Shown: positions 41,621 to 51,790 of the stretch, one piece after another
How positions within the stretch are numbered: the stretch's first letter is position 1
How the letters are laid out: each line of letters opens with the position of its first letter
Source: Paenibacillus sp. MAHUQ-63
GTDB lineage: Bacteria; Bacillota; Bacilli; Paenibacillales; NBRC-103111
Assembly (NCBI RefSeq): GCF_028765165.1
Contig: NZ_JARADB010000003.1
Span: forward strand, 1,596,901-1,660,900
DNA: 64,000 bases
Reading direction: 5' to 3'
Program-made: the position numbers and the translations under genes
Notes under the pieces: generated by a model
Told to the model about the DNA's origin: nothing
Databases searched by the model: none
Seen by the model: the letters and a program-made list of their open reading frames with translations, nothing else

Positions 41621-44281
41621 CTATGACTCAAATTCCCCGCTCACAACGACATGCAGGTTCGGCCTTCTCACAGCCGACGCATTAGATACGAATACGCCAT
41701 GATTGTTTAACTGATCCTGCTGCCAATTTTGAGCCAGCCGGGTACAGTCCCACGTAAAGAGCAAGCTTTGGTTCGGCTTCGCTTTTCGATTCATCGCGCT
41801 TTTGAAAATCGGTAATTTACGAACCCGGGGTCTTCGGCGCAATATGCTCTTTGTGGACCAAGGCGTCTTAATCCGATGTATGCGAAGAACTTTCGTTATC
41901 GCCGGGATCTGCATCACAGCACGCTCTATGGTGCAGCCTTGAGGCAGTTCGTTTAAATTGAATGAAAAATAAGAGACCGGCCTCTTTCCAATTCGTATTC
42001 TTCGGTATCGGTTAGGAGAAATATAAACTGTACGGGTGGTTTTTCCTTCGATCGGTGCCTTCGCCGTTTCTTCGCTTGGAGCAGCGGATTCTGCCGTGTC
42101 CGAGCCGGCTTCCGATTGCGGTGATGCAGCCGCTTCAGGTTTATCATCAGCCAATGCCTCTTGCAATTCGTCGTATTTCCCGTCCTCAACAATGCGTTTA
42201 AATTTCTCCACATATTTCGAAACTGAATGGTGCTCAGCTACATAATTTCTCGAACGCTCCCTCATCTGCTTGCGCAAATGTTTGTCTTTGTACAACTGTC
42301 GCATGGTAATATACAATCGATCTTCGACTGCATCATCATGCTTGATTTTACAAACCACACCGCTTGGCAGCTCTGAGAACGAATCAACATCCGAAACGAT
42401 CGCAGCTTTGCCATGCGATAGAATGTCGAGCAAGCTTCCTGAAGCTTCTCCGTCCGCCGGGTACCGCAGCTGGATACAAGCATCCGAGTGGCTGAGCGTT
42501 GTCTGGTATTCGGCATGATCGACGGATCCTTTGAATTCCACCATTTGCTCAAGTCCCAGCTCAGCTACGAAGGCTTTCAGCTTTTTGATATAGCGGGACG
42601 AACCATCCCCAGCAATCGTGTATTTCATGTCCGTGCAGCCTTCGTCTTTCAGCCTTTTAAAGCAGCGTATTGCAAGCTCCAGGTTTCTATTTTCCGCAAT
42701 GCGACCGAAGCTGGAAAATACAAAATCGCGATCCATCAAGAGCGAGATCATCACCGGAAGCTTTTGCGGCAGCGCACAATAGCCCACATTGCGAAACCCT
42801 TTGCTTTGCAGCTTTTTTTTGGCGTACTGATTATGAACAAGAATGGACTTGGCGGCGTGCAGCAGTTGTTCCGTGTCGATCAGCTCGGCTTGGGATTCCG
42901 TCCCATTGCGAAGCATTTTCTTCAACTGAAGATCGTGAAGATCAACAACACCCGGGTATTTCAATACATATGGGGTTATATAGGCATGAAGGATGCTATC
43001 GCCTAATTGGTACAAAATTTCATCATATTGACCAGCCTTTTGTGGAAATACATCGTGAGGATAAATGCGTTTCGCTTGTTCTTCCCCGATCTCTTGCGGT
43101 AATAGGGGCTCGTAGCCGCCATCAATGAACAAATCACATTCGTAAGACGTTTGCAGTGCTGGCAAAATGACATTCATATAAGCAGTAATACCGCTTTTGA
43201 GAGGTGTAAGAGGCGTGAATATCGCCAGTTTTTTTCGCAAAACAACCTCATACGCTTCATGAACCTTCGTTCCGTCGGGTTGTTCCTCCAATCGATCGAT
43301 CCATTCGTATCCTTGATTCCGTAAATCGTTCCTTACCGCACCGTCAGTTAAACACGCCAATAACCCCTGAACGATGCCGTCGGGATTGGCCAGATCGACA
43401 CTATAAGCCGCACTTGACCGCGAAGGAGACTGTGAGAATGTGAGCACGGGCGTACCGCAGGCCATCGCATCCAGCGCCTGCACACCATAGCCCTTATGCG
43501 GGGACGGATACACAAATACATCTGCACGACTGTACAGTTGAGCCAGCTTTCCGTCCGAGACATCCGAAAGCCACAAGGTGTCTTGCTCGACTCCGGCAAG
43601 GATGGCTTCAAAACGCAAGGATTGCTTTTCTGCTTCATCCATCTTACCTGCGATGACGAGCTGATATTTACTATGCAGCTGTCGATTTACTTGACCGAAG
43701 GCTCGGATCAGCTTCACGATAAGCTTCGTGTCAAACACATTTGCCGTGCTCAGGACAAAAGGTTTGCCGATCCCAAACGTTTGCAAGCCATCCTTATCGC
43801 CGGAGTGCATAAACCGCCTATTAATGCTGCCATAGATCGAGATTATTTTTTCTGGAATGACTCCTAGCGTATCGATCGCTTCCTGCTCTAATTGATCAGA
43901 ATTCGTGAGTATCAAATCACAGGATCGAATAAAATCGGTAAAAGCAACCTGGTTATCACTATTCTTAAACTCGCCGTACGGGATCATGTCATGCAGGAGC
44001 ACAGCCACTTTCGTTGTCCCGAACCAAGCTTTCTTGAGGCTTGCAGACGAAATGTCAAACGGGCTCAGAATTTGAAACAAATCAATCGCGTTCTCTCTCA
44101 GAAATCGTTCCAGCTGAACCTCCATAGGCTGCGCATTCGGGCCTGTTTCCGGGTAGAAAGAATGGAAGCTGTGGTTATGATTTTCTTTCTGAATCGAACG
44201 TATGAATCTCCTGGCGAATTTGCCCACAGCACGCTCATGTGATTTCGTTCGTGTAAATGACATATCGAATGCGATATTCAT
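41621..44281 (-). CDS. Double GT4 glycosyltransferase with DNRLRE-like C-terminal domain
   Basis: An 886-residue protein with three parts. Residues about 1-350 are one GT4 domain (RADVFVYPSPHKGYGVQALDAMACGTPVLTFSQ). Residues about 365-690 are a second (FTPLTPLKSGITAYMNVILPAL, FSSFGRIAENRNLELAIRCF, LDILSHGKAAIVSDV). After an acidic Ala/Glu/Pro-rich linker (about 705-745) the last ~140 residues resemble the DNRLRE beta-sandwich (YISPNRYRRIRIG, YFSFNLNELPQGCTIERAVMQIPA, TWDCTRLAQNW). Such domains usually sit in secreted proteins, so the fusion is unusual. It lies between manC and galU. Confidence 0.85.
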   Translation of the reverse strand: MNIAFDMSFTRTKSHERAVGKFARRFIRSIQKENHNHSFHSFYPETGPNAQPMEVQLERFLRENAIDLFQILSPFDISSASLKKAWFGTTKVAVLLHDMIPYGEFKNSDNQVAFTDFIRSCDLILTNSDQLEQEAIDTLGVIPEKIISIYGSINRRFMHSGDKDGLQTFGIGKPFVLSTANVFDTKLIVKLIRAFGQVNRQLHSKYQLVIAGKMDEAEKQSLRFEAILAGVEQDTLWLSDVSDGKLAQLYSRADVFVYPSPHKGYGVQALDAMACGTPVLTFSQSPSRSSAAYSVDLANPDGIVQGLLACLTDGAVRNDLRNQGYEWIDRLEEQPDGTKVHEAYEVVLRKKLAIFTPLTPLKSGITAYMNVILPALQTSYECDLFIDGGYEPLLPQEIGEEQAKRIYPHDVFPQKAGQYDEILYQLGDSILHAYITPYVLKYPGVVDLHDLQLKKMLRNGTESQAELIDTEQLLHAAKSILVHNQYAKKKLQSKGFRNVGYCALPQKLPVMISLLMDRDFVFSSFGRIAENRNLELAIRCFKRLKDEGCTDMKYTIAGDGSSRYIKKLKAFVAELGLEQMVEFKGSVDHAEYQTTLSHSDACIQLRYPADGEASGSLLDILSHGKAAIVSDVDSFSELPSGVVCKIKHDDAVEDRLYITMRQLYKDKHLRKQMRERSRNYVAEHHSVSKYVEKFKRIVEDGKYDELQEALADDKPEAAASPQSEAGSDTAESAAPSEETAKAPIEGKTTRTVYISPNRYRRIRIGKRPVSYFSFNLNELPQGCTIERAVMQIPAITKVLRIHRIKTPWSTKSILRRRPRVRKLPIFKSAMNRKAKPNQSLLFTWDCTRLAQNWQQDQLNNHGVFVSNASAVRRPNLHVVVSGEFES

Positions 44282-44309
44282 GCGTTCACCACCTGATTGA
44301 CTTAAATTT

Positions 44310-45329
44310 CTACTTTGAAGACTCCATCATGCTTATCGCGATTTTAATATTTTGCTCCTCCGATTTCGGGCAAACGAGTAAGCCGTCCTTCGTGGAAACG
44401 ATGATCAAATCGCTGACTCCGATTGCCACCACCTTTTGATCTTCCGCATAAATAATCGAGTTGGCGGCATGGAGGGAGTGGACCTCTCCGAAAAACAAAT
44501 TTCCCTGTTCATCCTTAGGAAAAACCCGTTCCAGCGCATTCCACGAACCTACGTCATCCCAAACGAAATGAACGGGGATCGTATACACACTCTCGGCCTT
44601 CTCCAAAATGGCATAGTCCACAGATAATCTGGGCAGCGAAGCATAAACGGTCTCTAATGGAAGATCGGATAGCCACAGCTTATGCCACATCTCACTTTGA
44701 TGAATCTTCATATAATAATTAATTGTCGAAGGCTTCCAAATGAAAATACCGCTATTCCAGTACATATTCGGCTCCTTCATGAATTCACGGGCACGTTTCT
44801 TGTCTGGCTTTTCTACAAAGCTCAGCACACGCTTGGTCTGGCCTGGCATCGAGTTCGCTTCCGCCCGTATATACCCGAAGCCCGTCTCCGGCCTTGTCGG
44901 AACAATCCCTAGCGTGACAATCGATGCATCCTGTTTCGCAATCGCTTCCGCTTCCAGCAATACCCTCATCAATTCCGCATCGTCGGGAATGTATTGGTCG
45001 GAGGGAGTCGTCACGATGACGTCATCCAGTTCTTGCTGCAAAAAAAACCTCGCTGTTAAAGCCATACAAGGTCCGGTATCCCTTTGATAGGGCTCCACAA
45101 TCATGCGGCTCGGATCTAAGAGCGGCAGCTGCTCATGAATTAATGAGGTGTAGGATGAGCCCGCAACCACATAGATATCCGCCACGTCTACATACTTGCT
45201 AAATCTTTGGTAAGTCTGCTGAAGCATGCTTTCATTGGAAGTTAAAGCCAAAAATTGCTTAGGCTTCGTTTCCACGCTTCGCGGCCAAAAACGCAGTCCC
45301 TTGCCTCCTGCCATAATTACGACTTTCAT
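44310..45329 (-). CDS. manC: Mannose-1-phosphate guanylyltransferase
   Basis: Makes GDP-mannose. A 339-residue ManC without the C-terminal isomerase domain. MAGGKGLRFWPRS is the nucleotide-binding loop; KPKQFL, TTPSDQYIPD, RPETGFGYI, FVEKPD, WNSGIFIWKP and WDDVGSWNAL are typical. GGAGATGAG precedes the ATG. No phosphomannomutase is seen in the window. Its product is a substrate for the AlgD-like enzyme at 28469. Confidence 0.93.
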   Translation of the reverse strand: MKVVIMAGGKGLRFWPRSVETKPKQFLALTSNESMLQQTYQRFSKYVDVADIYVVAGSSYTSLIHEQLPLLDPSRMIVEPYQRDTGPCMALTARFFLQQELDDVIVTTPSDQYIPDDAELMRVLLEAEAIAKQDASIVTLGIVPTRPETGFGYIRAEANSMPGQTKRVLSFVEKPDKKRAREFMKEPNMYWNSGIFIWKPSTINYYMKIHQSEMWHKLWLSDLPLETVYASLPRLSVDYAILEKAESVYTIPVHFVWDDVGSWNALERVFPKDEQGNLFFGEVHSLHAANSIIYAEDQKVVAIGVSDLIIVSTKDGLLVCPKSEEQNIKIAISMMESSK

Positions 45330-45462
45330 CAGAGACTCATCTCCTTCAAAGCATCCGGGATATCTGCTTCATTCTATGCGTTCAACTACTGCGAAACATG
45401 GACGAATAGCGGAGAAGACAAAAAAATGGGTTTTATCCCTAGCTTTCACTGCTGATGGCAGC

Positions 45463-45497
45463 AAAAAAAGCAGGATCGGTGCGAAGCACGACCCTGC
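45463..45497 (-). terminator. Rho-independent terminator after the giant repeat gene
   Basis: On the minus strand a GC-rich stem (GCAGG...CCTGC) with a UUCG-type loop is followed by seven T (positions 45469-45463). It lies just past the stop of the 45510 gene and separates it from manC. Confidence 0.88.
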
Positions 45498-45509
45498 CTG
45501 ATTACTGCG

Positions 45510-48500
45510 TTATTTATTTCCTATTGCCATCCAGTTGACGATCCCGTAGATTTCTGGGGAGAAACGTGTTCTTACTAATGATAAAACCGCATAATTCGTA
45601 TATTTTTGCTTAACAACCGCATAGCAAACGGTATGATTCGTTGTTCCAACTAACACATAGTTGCTATCCGCAAAAGGTTCATCGAAATAAATTTGAACAT
45701 CGACGATTTCATCCTGCACTTTGTATTCGAAGGGAACAAGGCCGAATTGCTGCATGGCGACGGACTTTGAAGGAGGCAGCTGAACAGTACGGAATGATAA
45801 TTTGCTTTCATCGACACTTCCCTCTGTCAGCTTCGTCCCGCTTATCGACCCTACAGCAAGATGTTCGCCGTATACGGAGCCAGGGGCTAGTTTGCTTCCG
45901 TCGATACTGCCAACTGCCAGCTTGGATCCGCTTAGCGCTCCGTCTGCAATATGCTCGTCGCTTACCGCCTCGCTGGCCAATTTACTTCCGTCGACGCTGC
46001 CTGACGCAATCTTCACTGCAGTCACTGCTCCAACAGCAAGATGCACGCTGCTTACCGCACCGAAGGCCAGCATACCGCTGTCTATGCTACCTGTGGCAAG
46101 TTTACCTAAGCTAATAGCACCGTCTGCGAGGTGCTCGCTGCTGATTGCTCCAGGAACCAGCTTCGTGCCATCGACGCTGCCGCTTGCCAGCTTCGCTCCG
46201 GTAACAGAGTTGTCAGCAAGATGCTCCCCATGTACGGCTCCATCCGCCAGCTTCGTATTGTCTACGATCCCATCCGCTAAATGACGTCTGGTCACAGCTC
46301 CCTGGACAATTTTGTACGTGTCCACGCTCTCCGCCATCAGCTTCGTACCGCTGATTGTTCCATCGACCAAGTGCTCAGCGCTAACGCTGCCTTTGGTAAG
46401 CTTTGTGCCGTCTACACTCTCAGGAGCCAGCTTTGACCCGGTAATCGCCTCGTCGACGAGATGCTCATTGTTCACGGAGCAAGCAGCTAATTTGCCTCCA
46501 TCCACACTGCCGGCCGCTAACTTCGACCCATTCACAGAGCCGAATGCGAGATGATCGCCGTAAACGGAATTATAGGCCAGCTTGCTGGCGTCTACACTGC
46601 CTGCCATTAGCTTCTTTCCGCTAATTGAACCGTCTGTGACATGCTCACCCTTGATGACGCCTTTGGCGAGTATAGTTCCGTCTACACTGCCTTCAGCCAG
46701 CTTGGCTGCCGTCACTGAGCCGTCTGCCAGATGCTCCATACTTACGGCACCAACAACCAGTTTAGTGCCGTCAACGCTGCCTGCGGCCAGTTTAGCTGCG
46801 CTAATGACACCATCTGCGAGATGCTCGCCATAAACGGAACCGTTTGACAGCTTAGTCCTGGTCACCGCACCATCCGTCAAATGCTCGCTACTCACACTGT
46901 CTTTAGTAAGCTTGCTGCCATCTATACTGCCTTCAGCTAACTTAGCTCTGCTTACAGCTCCATCGGCCAAATGTTCGCCATGTACAGCTTCAGGCGTTAG
47001 CTTCGAACTGTCTATGACTCCGTCCGCAAGGTGTATGCCATTCACGGCTCCCGGAGCAAGTTTGTTCGCGTCAACACTCTCTGCCATTAATTTGGCACTG
47101 TTAATTGAACCGTCTGTAAGATGCTCAGCGCTAATGCTGCCTGCAGCGAGCTTGCTGCCGTCTACACTGCCTGCGGCCAGCTTTGCTCCGGTAACTGCAC
47201 CGTCTACCAGATGCTCGCTGCTCACTGCCCAAGCGGCTAGCTTGCTGCCGTCCACACTGCCTGCTTCCAGCTTCGATCCGCCTACTGAACCAAGCGCCAG
47301 ATGCTCTCCGTAAACAGAATTATGAGCCAGCTTGCTTGCATCTACACTGCCTGCCGTCAGCTTCTTTCCACTAATCGAACCGTCAGTGACATGCTCACCC
47401 TTGATAACGCCTTTGGCGAGTATAGTTCCGTCTACACTGCCTTCTGCCAGCTTGGCTGTCGTCACTGAGCGGTCAGCAAGATGCCCGCTATTTACGGCTC
47501 CGCTTACCAGCTTGCTGCCATCTACACTGTTTGCTGCTAGTTTAGCTGCACTAATGACGCCATCCTCGATATGCTCACCGTAAACGGAACCGCTCGACAG
47601 CTTGCTGGCATCAATGCTGCCTACCGCAAGCTTAGCCCCTGTCACCGCGCCATCGGCAAGATGCTCGCTGTTCACACTGTTTTTGGTCAGCTTGCTGCTA
47701 TCTACGCTGCCTTTGGCTAACTTGGCTCTGCTTACAGCCCCGTTGGCCAGATGCTCGCCCTGTACAGCTTCGCTCGCCAGCTTCTGGCTATCAATGGCAC
47801 CGTCGAGTAAATGGTCGCGTGTGATCTCGCCAGTTGCCAGCATCGAGCCGGAGATGCTGCCTTCTGCCAGCTTGCTCATGCTGATTGCACCGTCAGCCAA
47901 ATGCTCGCTGTGGATACTTCCGATCACCAGCTTGCTGCCGTCAATGCTGGCCTCCTTCAGCTTAGCTCCGCTAATAGACCCATCGATAAGATGAGCCTCA
48001 CCGATCACTCCGTGAGCGAGTTTAGTACCGTCCACGCTGCCTGCCGCCAATTTGGCACTGCTGACAACACCGTCGGCCAAATGCTTCCCAAACACCGAGT
48101 TAACGGCCAGCTTGCCGGCGTCCACACTGCCTGCCGCCAACTTCGAACCAAGAATCGCGCCGTCCGCGAGGTGCTCGCCTTCCACCGCTCCACTTGCCAG
48201 CTTGCTCGCATTCACGCTGCCCGGTTCGAGCTTGGCTCCGCTGACAGCACCGTCTAAGAGATGTTCGCTGCTGACAGAGCCGATGGCCAATTTGGCACTG
48301 TCGATCACACCGTCAGCCAAGTGGTGGTAGCTAACCGAGCCTTCCGCCAGCTTGGAACCGTCTATGCTTTCAGAAGCCAATTTACTGCCATCCACAGCAC
48401 CGTCTGCCAGGTGTTCGCGGGTTATCGCATCTTTAACAAGCTTGCTGCCATCGACACTGCCGACAGCCAATTTCTCGCCATGAACGGCTCCATTCGCCAG

Positions 48501-51500
48501 ATGCTCGCTGCTGATAGAACCAAGCACTAATTTACTGCCATCCACACTGGCCGTTGCCAGCTTCGACGAGCTTACAGCACCATCAGCAATATGCTTGCCG
48601 AATACCGAATTGTTCGTCATCTTGCTAGCGTCCACACTGCCGGCGGCCAGCTTAACGCCGGTAACCGCACCGTCAGCCAAATGTTCATTCTCCACCGACG
48701 CATTAACCAGCTTGGTAGCGTCGACACTGCCCGAAGCGAGCTTAGCCCGGGTTATGGCTCCATAAGCAATATGATGGTTCTCGATAGTTCCGCCTACCAG
48801 CTTGCTGCCGTCCACACTGCCAGGAGCTAAGTGGTCGCCTCTGACCTCCCCGGTCATCAGCTTGCTGCCATCGATACTTCCTGCCTCCAGCTTGATGCCG
48901 CTAATTGCTTCATCTGCGATATGTTCACCCTGAATAGCTCCAATGGCAAGCTTGCTGCCGTCTACGCTCGCTGCCGATAGCTTCGCACCGGTTACTGCAC
49001 CGTTCGCAAGATGCTCGGTTCCGACCGCACCATCGGCGATCTTGCTGCCGTCTACGCTGCCGGACGCCAATTTCTCAAGGCTTACCGCGCCATCAGCAAG
49101 GATTTCACTGCCCACCGTACCAATGACCAGCTTGCTGCCATCTACACTGCCCGCAGCCAGTTTAGCTCCGGTTACAGCCTCGTCAGCCAGATGTTCCGTG
49201 AGCACGGCTTCTTGGCTCAGCTTGCTGCCATCCACACTAGCTTCCGATAGTTTCTCTCCACTAACCGCACCATCCGCAATGTGCTGCGTATTGATCGCTT
49301 CCCAGATAATTTTGGTGCTGTCTACACTCCATGGCGCCAGCTTCGATGCTGTAACCGCTTCGTCCGCCATATGGTCGGTCCCAACAGCCTCGATTGCCAA
49401 TTTACTGCTAACGACACTGCCCTCTGCTAATTTCTCGCTGCTCACAGCACCTGCTTTCAGGTGCTCGTTCTGTACGGCTCCGCTAATCAGTTTACTGCCG
49501 TCCACACTGTGTGGGGCCAGCTTTGAGCCGGTTACAGCTTCTTCCGCAAGATGACGGGCATGAATGGCTCCGCCAACCAGCTTGCTGCCATGAATGCTTT
49601 CATTGGCCAGCTTCGCTGCTGTAATCGCTCCGTCCAGAATATGTTCGCTATTGACCGCTTTTTCGGCAATCTTGCCGGCTGTCACACTGAAATCAGCAAG
49701 CTTTATTTCAGTAATCGCTTCGTTTTGAATTTTAGATGTCTGTACGGCGCCGTCCTGAATACTCGATGTCTGAACAACGCCTTCCTGCAAGTGCTGTGAA
49801 TCTACAGAGCCAGGGGCAAGCTTTTGCCCGGTTACAGCATGATTAGCAATGAGCTCTTCCGTAACGGTTTGTTCAATTAGCTTCTTACCAGACAAACTTC
49901 GGTCGGCAAAAACGTCCAATTTGATTGAATTATCGCCCAGGTGCTCGGAACTAATCGTGCCTGGTTTAATATGAATGCCTTCGATGATATGTTCTTGTAA
50001 ATGACGCGTTTCAATGGTGAGTGGCGCAATTTTATTGCTCGTTACGGCTTCTTCCGCAATTTTACTGGTTGTGACCGCCTCTTCATGCAATTGCCTCGTA
50101 ATGATTTCTTCATTCGCAATATGCTCTCTGCGGATTACATAAAGCCCCAGCTGTTCCTCGCCAATCGAACGCAGCTCCAAGTGCTCCTTGGCAATGGCTC
50201 CATGCCCGACATGCACCCCTTGGACAGCTCCAGGGGCAATTTTCTCCGATGTTATACTCCCATCCTTGAGTTGGATAGAGTCGACACTCCCAGCAGCCAA
50301 CTGTTCGGAAGTGATGGACCTAGGCGCTAATTTAGAGGTTGTAACCGAAAAGTCAGCCAAATGTTCAGCCGTGACGGATTGATTTTGGATATGCCTTGCT
50401 TCGATGCTGCTGTTAACAAGCTTCTCGGATGTAACCGAAGCGTCCTGGAGCAAATCGGTTTGTATGGAGCCTTTTCGCAGGTGCTCCGTTCCAATTTCAC
50501 CCGCTCCGATGTTATCCCCGGTAATGCTTTCGCTGCCGATATGCATAGCTTGGATAGAAGCTTTCTTCAGATGAACAGATCCAACCGATTCCTTCGCTAG
50601 TTTAGCGCTTGTAACGGCTTGATCCCCGAGCTTCTCCTCTGTGACTGCCCGCTCGGCCAGCTTCTCTTCGATTACGGATTCCGGCTGCAGATGGGCGGTT
50701 TCAATCGCATTTTCTACAATATGAATGCTGTCTATCTGACATGGACTAATCGTCCTGCTCTGAACGCTTCCCGGAGCCAAATGCTGAAAGAGAATGCTTT
50801 CGGGCTGTAAATGGACGGGACCGATGCTATCATCGGCAATTTTATCATGCGTCACTGCTTGATCTCTCAGTTTATCCGTCGTGATAGCCGCGTCTGAGAT
50901 TTTGGCCGTATCAATAATATTATTTGACAAATGCTTGGCTTGAATGGCTCCGCTGCGTATTTTCTCCGAGCTAACGGCCTGGTCATCGATCAATTCGGTC
51001 GAAATCACCATCTCGGACAAATGGTGCGACAAGATCGATCCATTCGCCAGCTTGATGGAGTCAATCACTTGATCCGCCAATTTATCGGCGGTGATACTGT
51101 TATCCATCAGCTTCTCTCCGGAAATGGAATGATTATGAATTTTCTCGCCGGAAACGCTGTGGGGGGCAATATGTTCGTCGTGAATGGCGCTGTTTGCAAT
51201 TTTCTCTCTGGTCACACTTGCCGTAGCCAGCTTCGTGTGGTCGATTGCATGGTCCCTTATCACCTTGGTGCTAATGCTCTGCGGCTTGATTTTACTTTCA
51301 TCCACTGCCCGATTGGCTATTTTTTCCGATGTAATCGCTTCTTCAACGATATCATCGGTATAGACAACAGGGTTGGAAGACATTCCGGCTTTCCGCTCCG
51401 TCAACAAAATGAGCGGTGGTGCAGGGTTGACTGCACGGTTAGGCGGGATTGAGGCTTGCGGCTGCGGCTTTTCCAAGGGGGGAGCTTCCGTTTTCTTCGG

Positions 51501-51689
51501 TTTGGGAATCATTTTGGTTGCATTCGTGGTGACAACAGCCTGAACATTGTTCTTTTGCTCGCGTTCGGGGTTAGGCTGGGCAAGCGCGGAATCCGATTCA
51601 TCCAACCACTTCAGCTCGTTCGTATAGGAATTCACTCGTTGCACTTGCTGCTTTCGGGGGACGCCACGATTGCTATTCCGTTTGCTCAT
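45510..51689 (-). CDS. Giant decapeptide-repeat protein, putative spore-surface fibre
   Basis: A 2059-residue protein. Residues 1-112 form a low-complexity head rich in Lys, Pro, Asn and Gln, without a signal peptide. Residues about 113-1965 are about 185 ten-residue units of the form x-x-[AS]-[VI]-x-x-x-[KH]-[LI]-x, often in threes (SEHLADGAVT, GAKLAAGSVD, GSKL). The last 94 residues are a separate domain ending NWMAIGNK, which recalls the WIAG-tail family (from memory). Hydrophobic residues at fixed positions suggest a beta-solenoid rod. Ser, Thr and Asp are abundant, so O-glycosylation by the flanking transferases is possible. A sigma-K-like promoter lies 37 bp upstream. Confidence 0.88.
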   Translation of the reverse strand: MSKRNSNRGVPRKQQVQRVNSYTNELKWLDESDSALAQPNPEREQKNNVQAVVTTNATKMIPKPKKTEAPPLEKPQPQASIPPNRAVNPAPPLILLTERKAGMSSNPVVYTDDIVEEAITSEKIANRAVDESKIKPQSISTKVIRDHAIDHTKLATASVTREKIANSAIHDEHIAPHSVSGEKIHNHSISGEKLMDNSITADKLADQVIDSIKLANGSILSHHLSEMVISTELIDDQAVSSEKIRSGAIQAKHLSNNIIDTAKISDAAITTDKLRDQAVTHDKIADDSIGPVHLQPESILFQHLAPGSVQSRTISPCQIDSIHIVENAIETAHLQPESVIEEKLAERAVTEEKLGDQAVTSAKLAKESVGSVHLKKASIQAMHIGSESITGDNIGAGEIGTEHLRKGSIQTDLLQDASVTSEKLVNSSIEARHIQNQSVTAEHLADFSVTTSKLAPRSITSEQLAAGSVDSIQLKDGSITSEKIAPGAVQGVHVGHGAIAKEHLELRSIGEEQLGLYVIRREHIANEEIITRQLHEEAVTTSKIAEEAVTSNKIAPLTIETRHLQEHIIEGIHIKPGTISSEHLGDNSIKLDVFADRSLSGKKLIEQTVTEELIANHAVTGQKLAPGSVDSQHLQEGVVQTSSIQDGAVQTSKIQNEAITEIKLADFSVTAGKIAEKAVNSEHILDGAITAAKLANESIHGSKLVGGAIHARHLAEEAVTGSKLAPHSVDGSKLISGAVQNEHLKAGAVSSEKLAEGSVVSSKLAIEAVGTDHMADEAVTASKLAPWSVDSTKIIWEAINTQHIADGAVSGEKLSEASVDGSKLSQEAVLTEHLADEAVTGAKLAAGSVDGSKLVIGTVGSEILADGAVSLEKLASGSVDGSKIADGAVGTEHLANGAVTGAKLSAASVDGSKLAIGAIQGEHIADEAISGIKLEAGSIDGSKLMTGEVRGDHLAPGSVDGSKLVGGTIENHHIAYGAITRAKLASGSVDATKLVNASVENEHLADGAVTGVKLAAGSVDASKMTNNSVFGKHIADGAVSSSKLATASVDGSKLVLGSISSEHLANGAVHGEKLAVGSVDGSKLVKDAITREHLADGAVDGSKLASESIDGSKLAEGSVSYHHLADGVIDSAKLAIGSVSSEHLLDGAVSGAKLEPGSVNASKLASGAVEGEHLADGAILGSKLAAGSVDAGKLAVNSVFGKHLADGVVSSAKLAAGSVDGTKLAHGVIGEAHLIDGSISGAKLKEASIDGSKLVIGSIHSEHLADGAISMSKLAEGSISGSMLATGEITRDHLLDGAIDSQKLASEAVQGEHLANGAVSRAKLAKGSVDSSKLTKNSVNSEHLADGAVTGAKLAVGSIDASKLSSGSVYGEHIEDGVISAAKLAANSVDGSKLVSGAVNSGHLADRSVTTAKLAEGSVDGTILAKGVIKGEHVTDGSISGKKLTAGSVDASKLAHNSVYGEHLALGSVGGSKLEAGSVDGSKLAAWAVSSEHLVDGAVTGAKLAAGSVDGSKLAAGSISAEHLTDGSINSAKLMAESVDANKLAPGAVNGIHLADGVIDSSKLTPEAVHGEHLADGAVSRAKLAEGSIDGSKLTKDSVSSEHLTDGAVTRTKLSNGSVYGEHLADGVISAAKLAAGSVDGTKLVVGAVSMEHLADGSVTAAKLAEGSVDGTILAKGVIKGEHVTDGSISGKKLMAGSVDASKLAYNSVYGDHLAFGSVNGSKLAAGSVDGGKLAACSVNNEHLVDEAITGSKLAPESVDGTKLTKGSVSAEHLVDGTISGTKLMAESVDTYKIVQGAVTRRHLADGIVDNTKLADGAVHGEHLADNSVTGAKLASGSVDGTKLVPGAISSEHLADGAISLGKLATGSIDSGMLAFGAVSSVHLAVGAVTAVKIASGSVDGSKLASEAVSDEHIADGALSGSKLAVGSIDGSKLAPGSVYGEHLAVGSISGTKLTEGSVDESKLSFRTVQLPPSKSVAMQQFGLVPFEYKVQDEIVDVQIYFDEPFADSNYVLVGTTNHTVCYAVVKQKYTNYAVLSLVRTRFSPEIYGIVNWMAIGNK
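45795..51353 (-). repeat. Tandem 30-bp (10-codon) coding repeats
   Basis: About 185 in-phase 30-bp units encode the rod of the giant protein. Units towards the C-terminal two-thirds (about 45.8-49.6 kb) are more alike, whereas the N-terminal part (about 49.6-51.35 kb) is more diverged. This suggests expansion by duplication in the younger part. The same periodicity produces long open frames on the opposite strand that are not genes. Confidence 0.9.
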
Positions 51690-51725
51690 AGACTCCTCTC
51701 CATTTCTTCATGGTCTAGTCATTTG

Positions 51726-51753
51726 TAACATATTCATACATCCAGTAAAATGT
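51726..51753 (-). promoter_or_regulatory. Sigma-K-like promoter of the giant repeat gene
   Basis: On the minus strand AC, a 17-bp spacer, then AATATGTTA; this differs from CATANNNTA at the first base only. It is 37 bp before the start codon at 51689. Confidence 0.4.
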
Positions 51754-51790
51754 ACGTTTGCCCTTTAAAATGTGCATTAACCCAGGTGCT

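Noticed and set aside
45795..51353. Possible CRISPR array or DNA satellite
   Set aside because: Units are contiguous 30-bp coding repeats without unique spacers, and keep one open frame over 6 kb.
45641..51452. Many long open frames on the plus strand through the giant repeat gene
   Set aside because: They follow from the 30-bp periodicity of the minus-strand repeats, lack ribosome binding sites and give low-complexity products.
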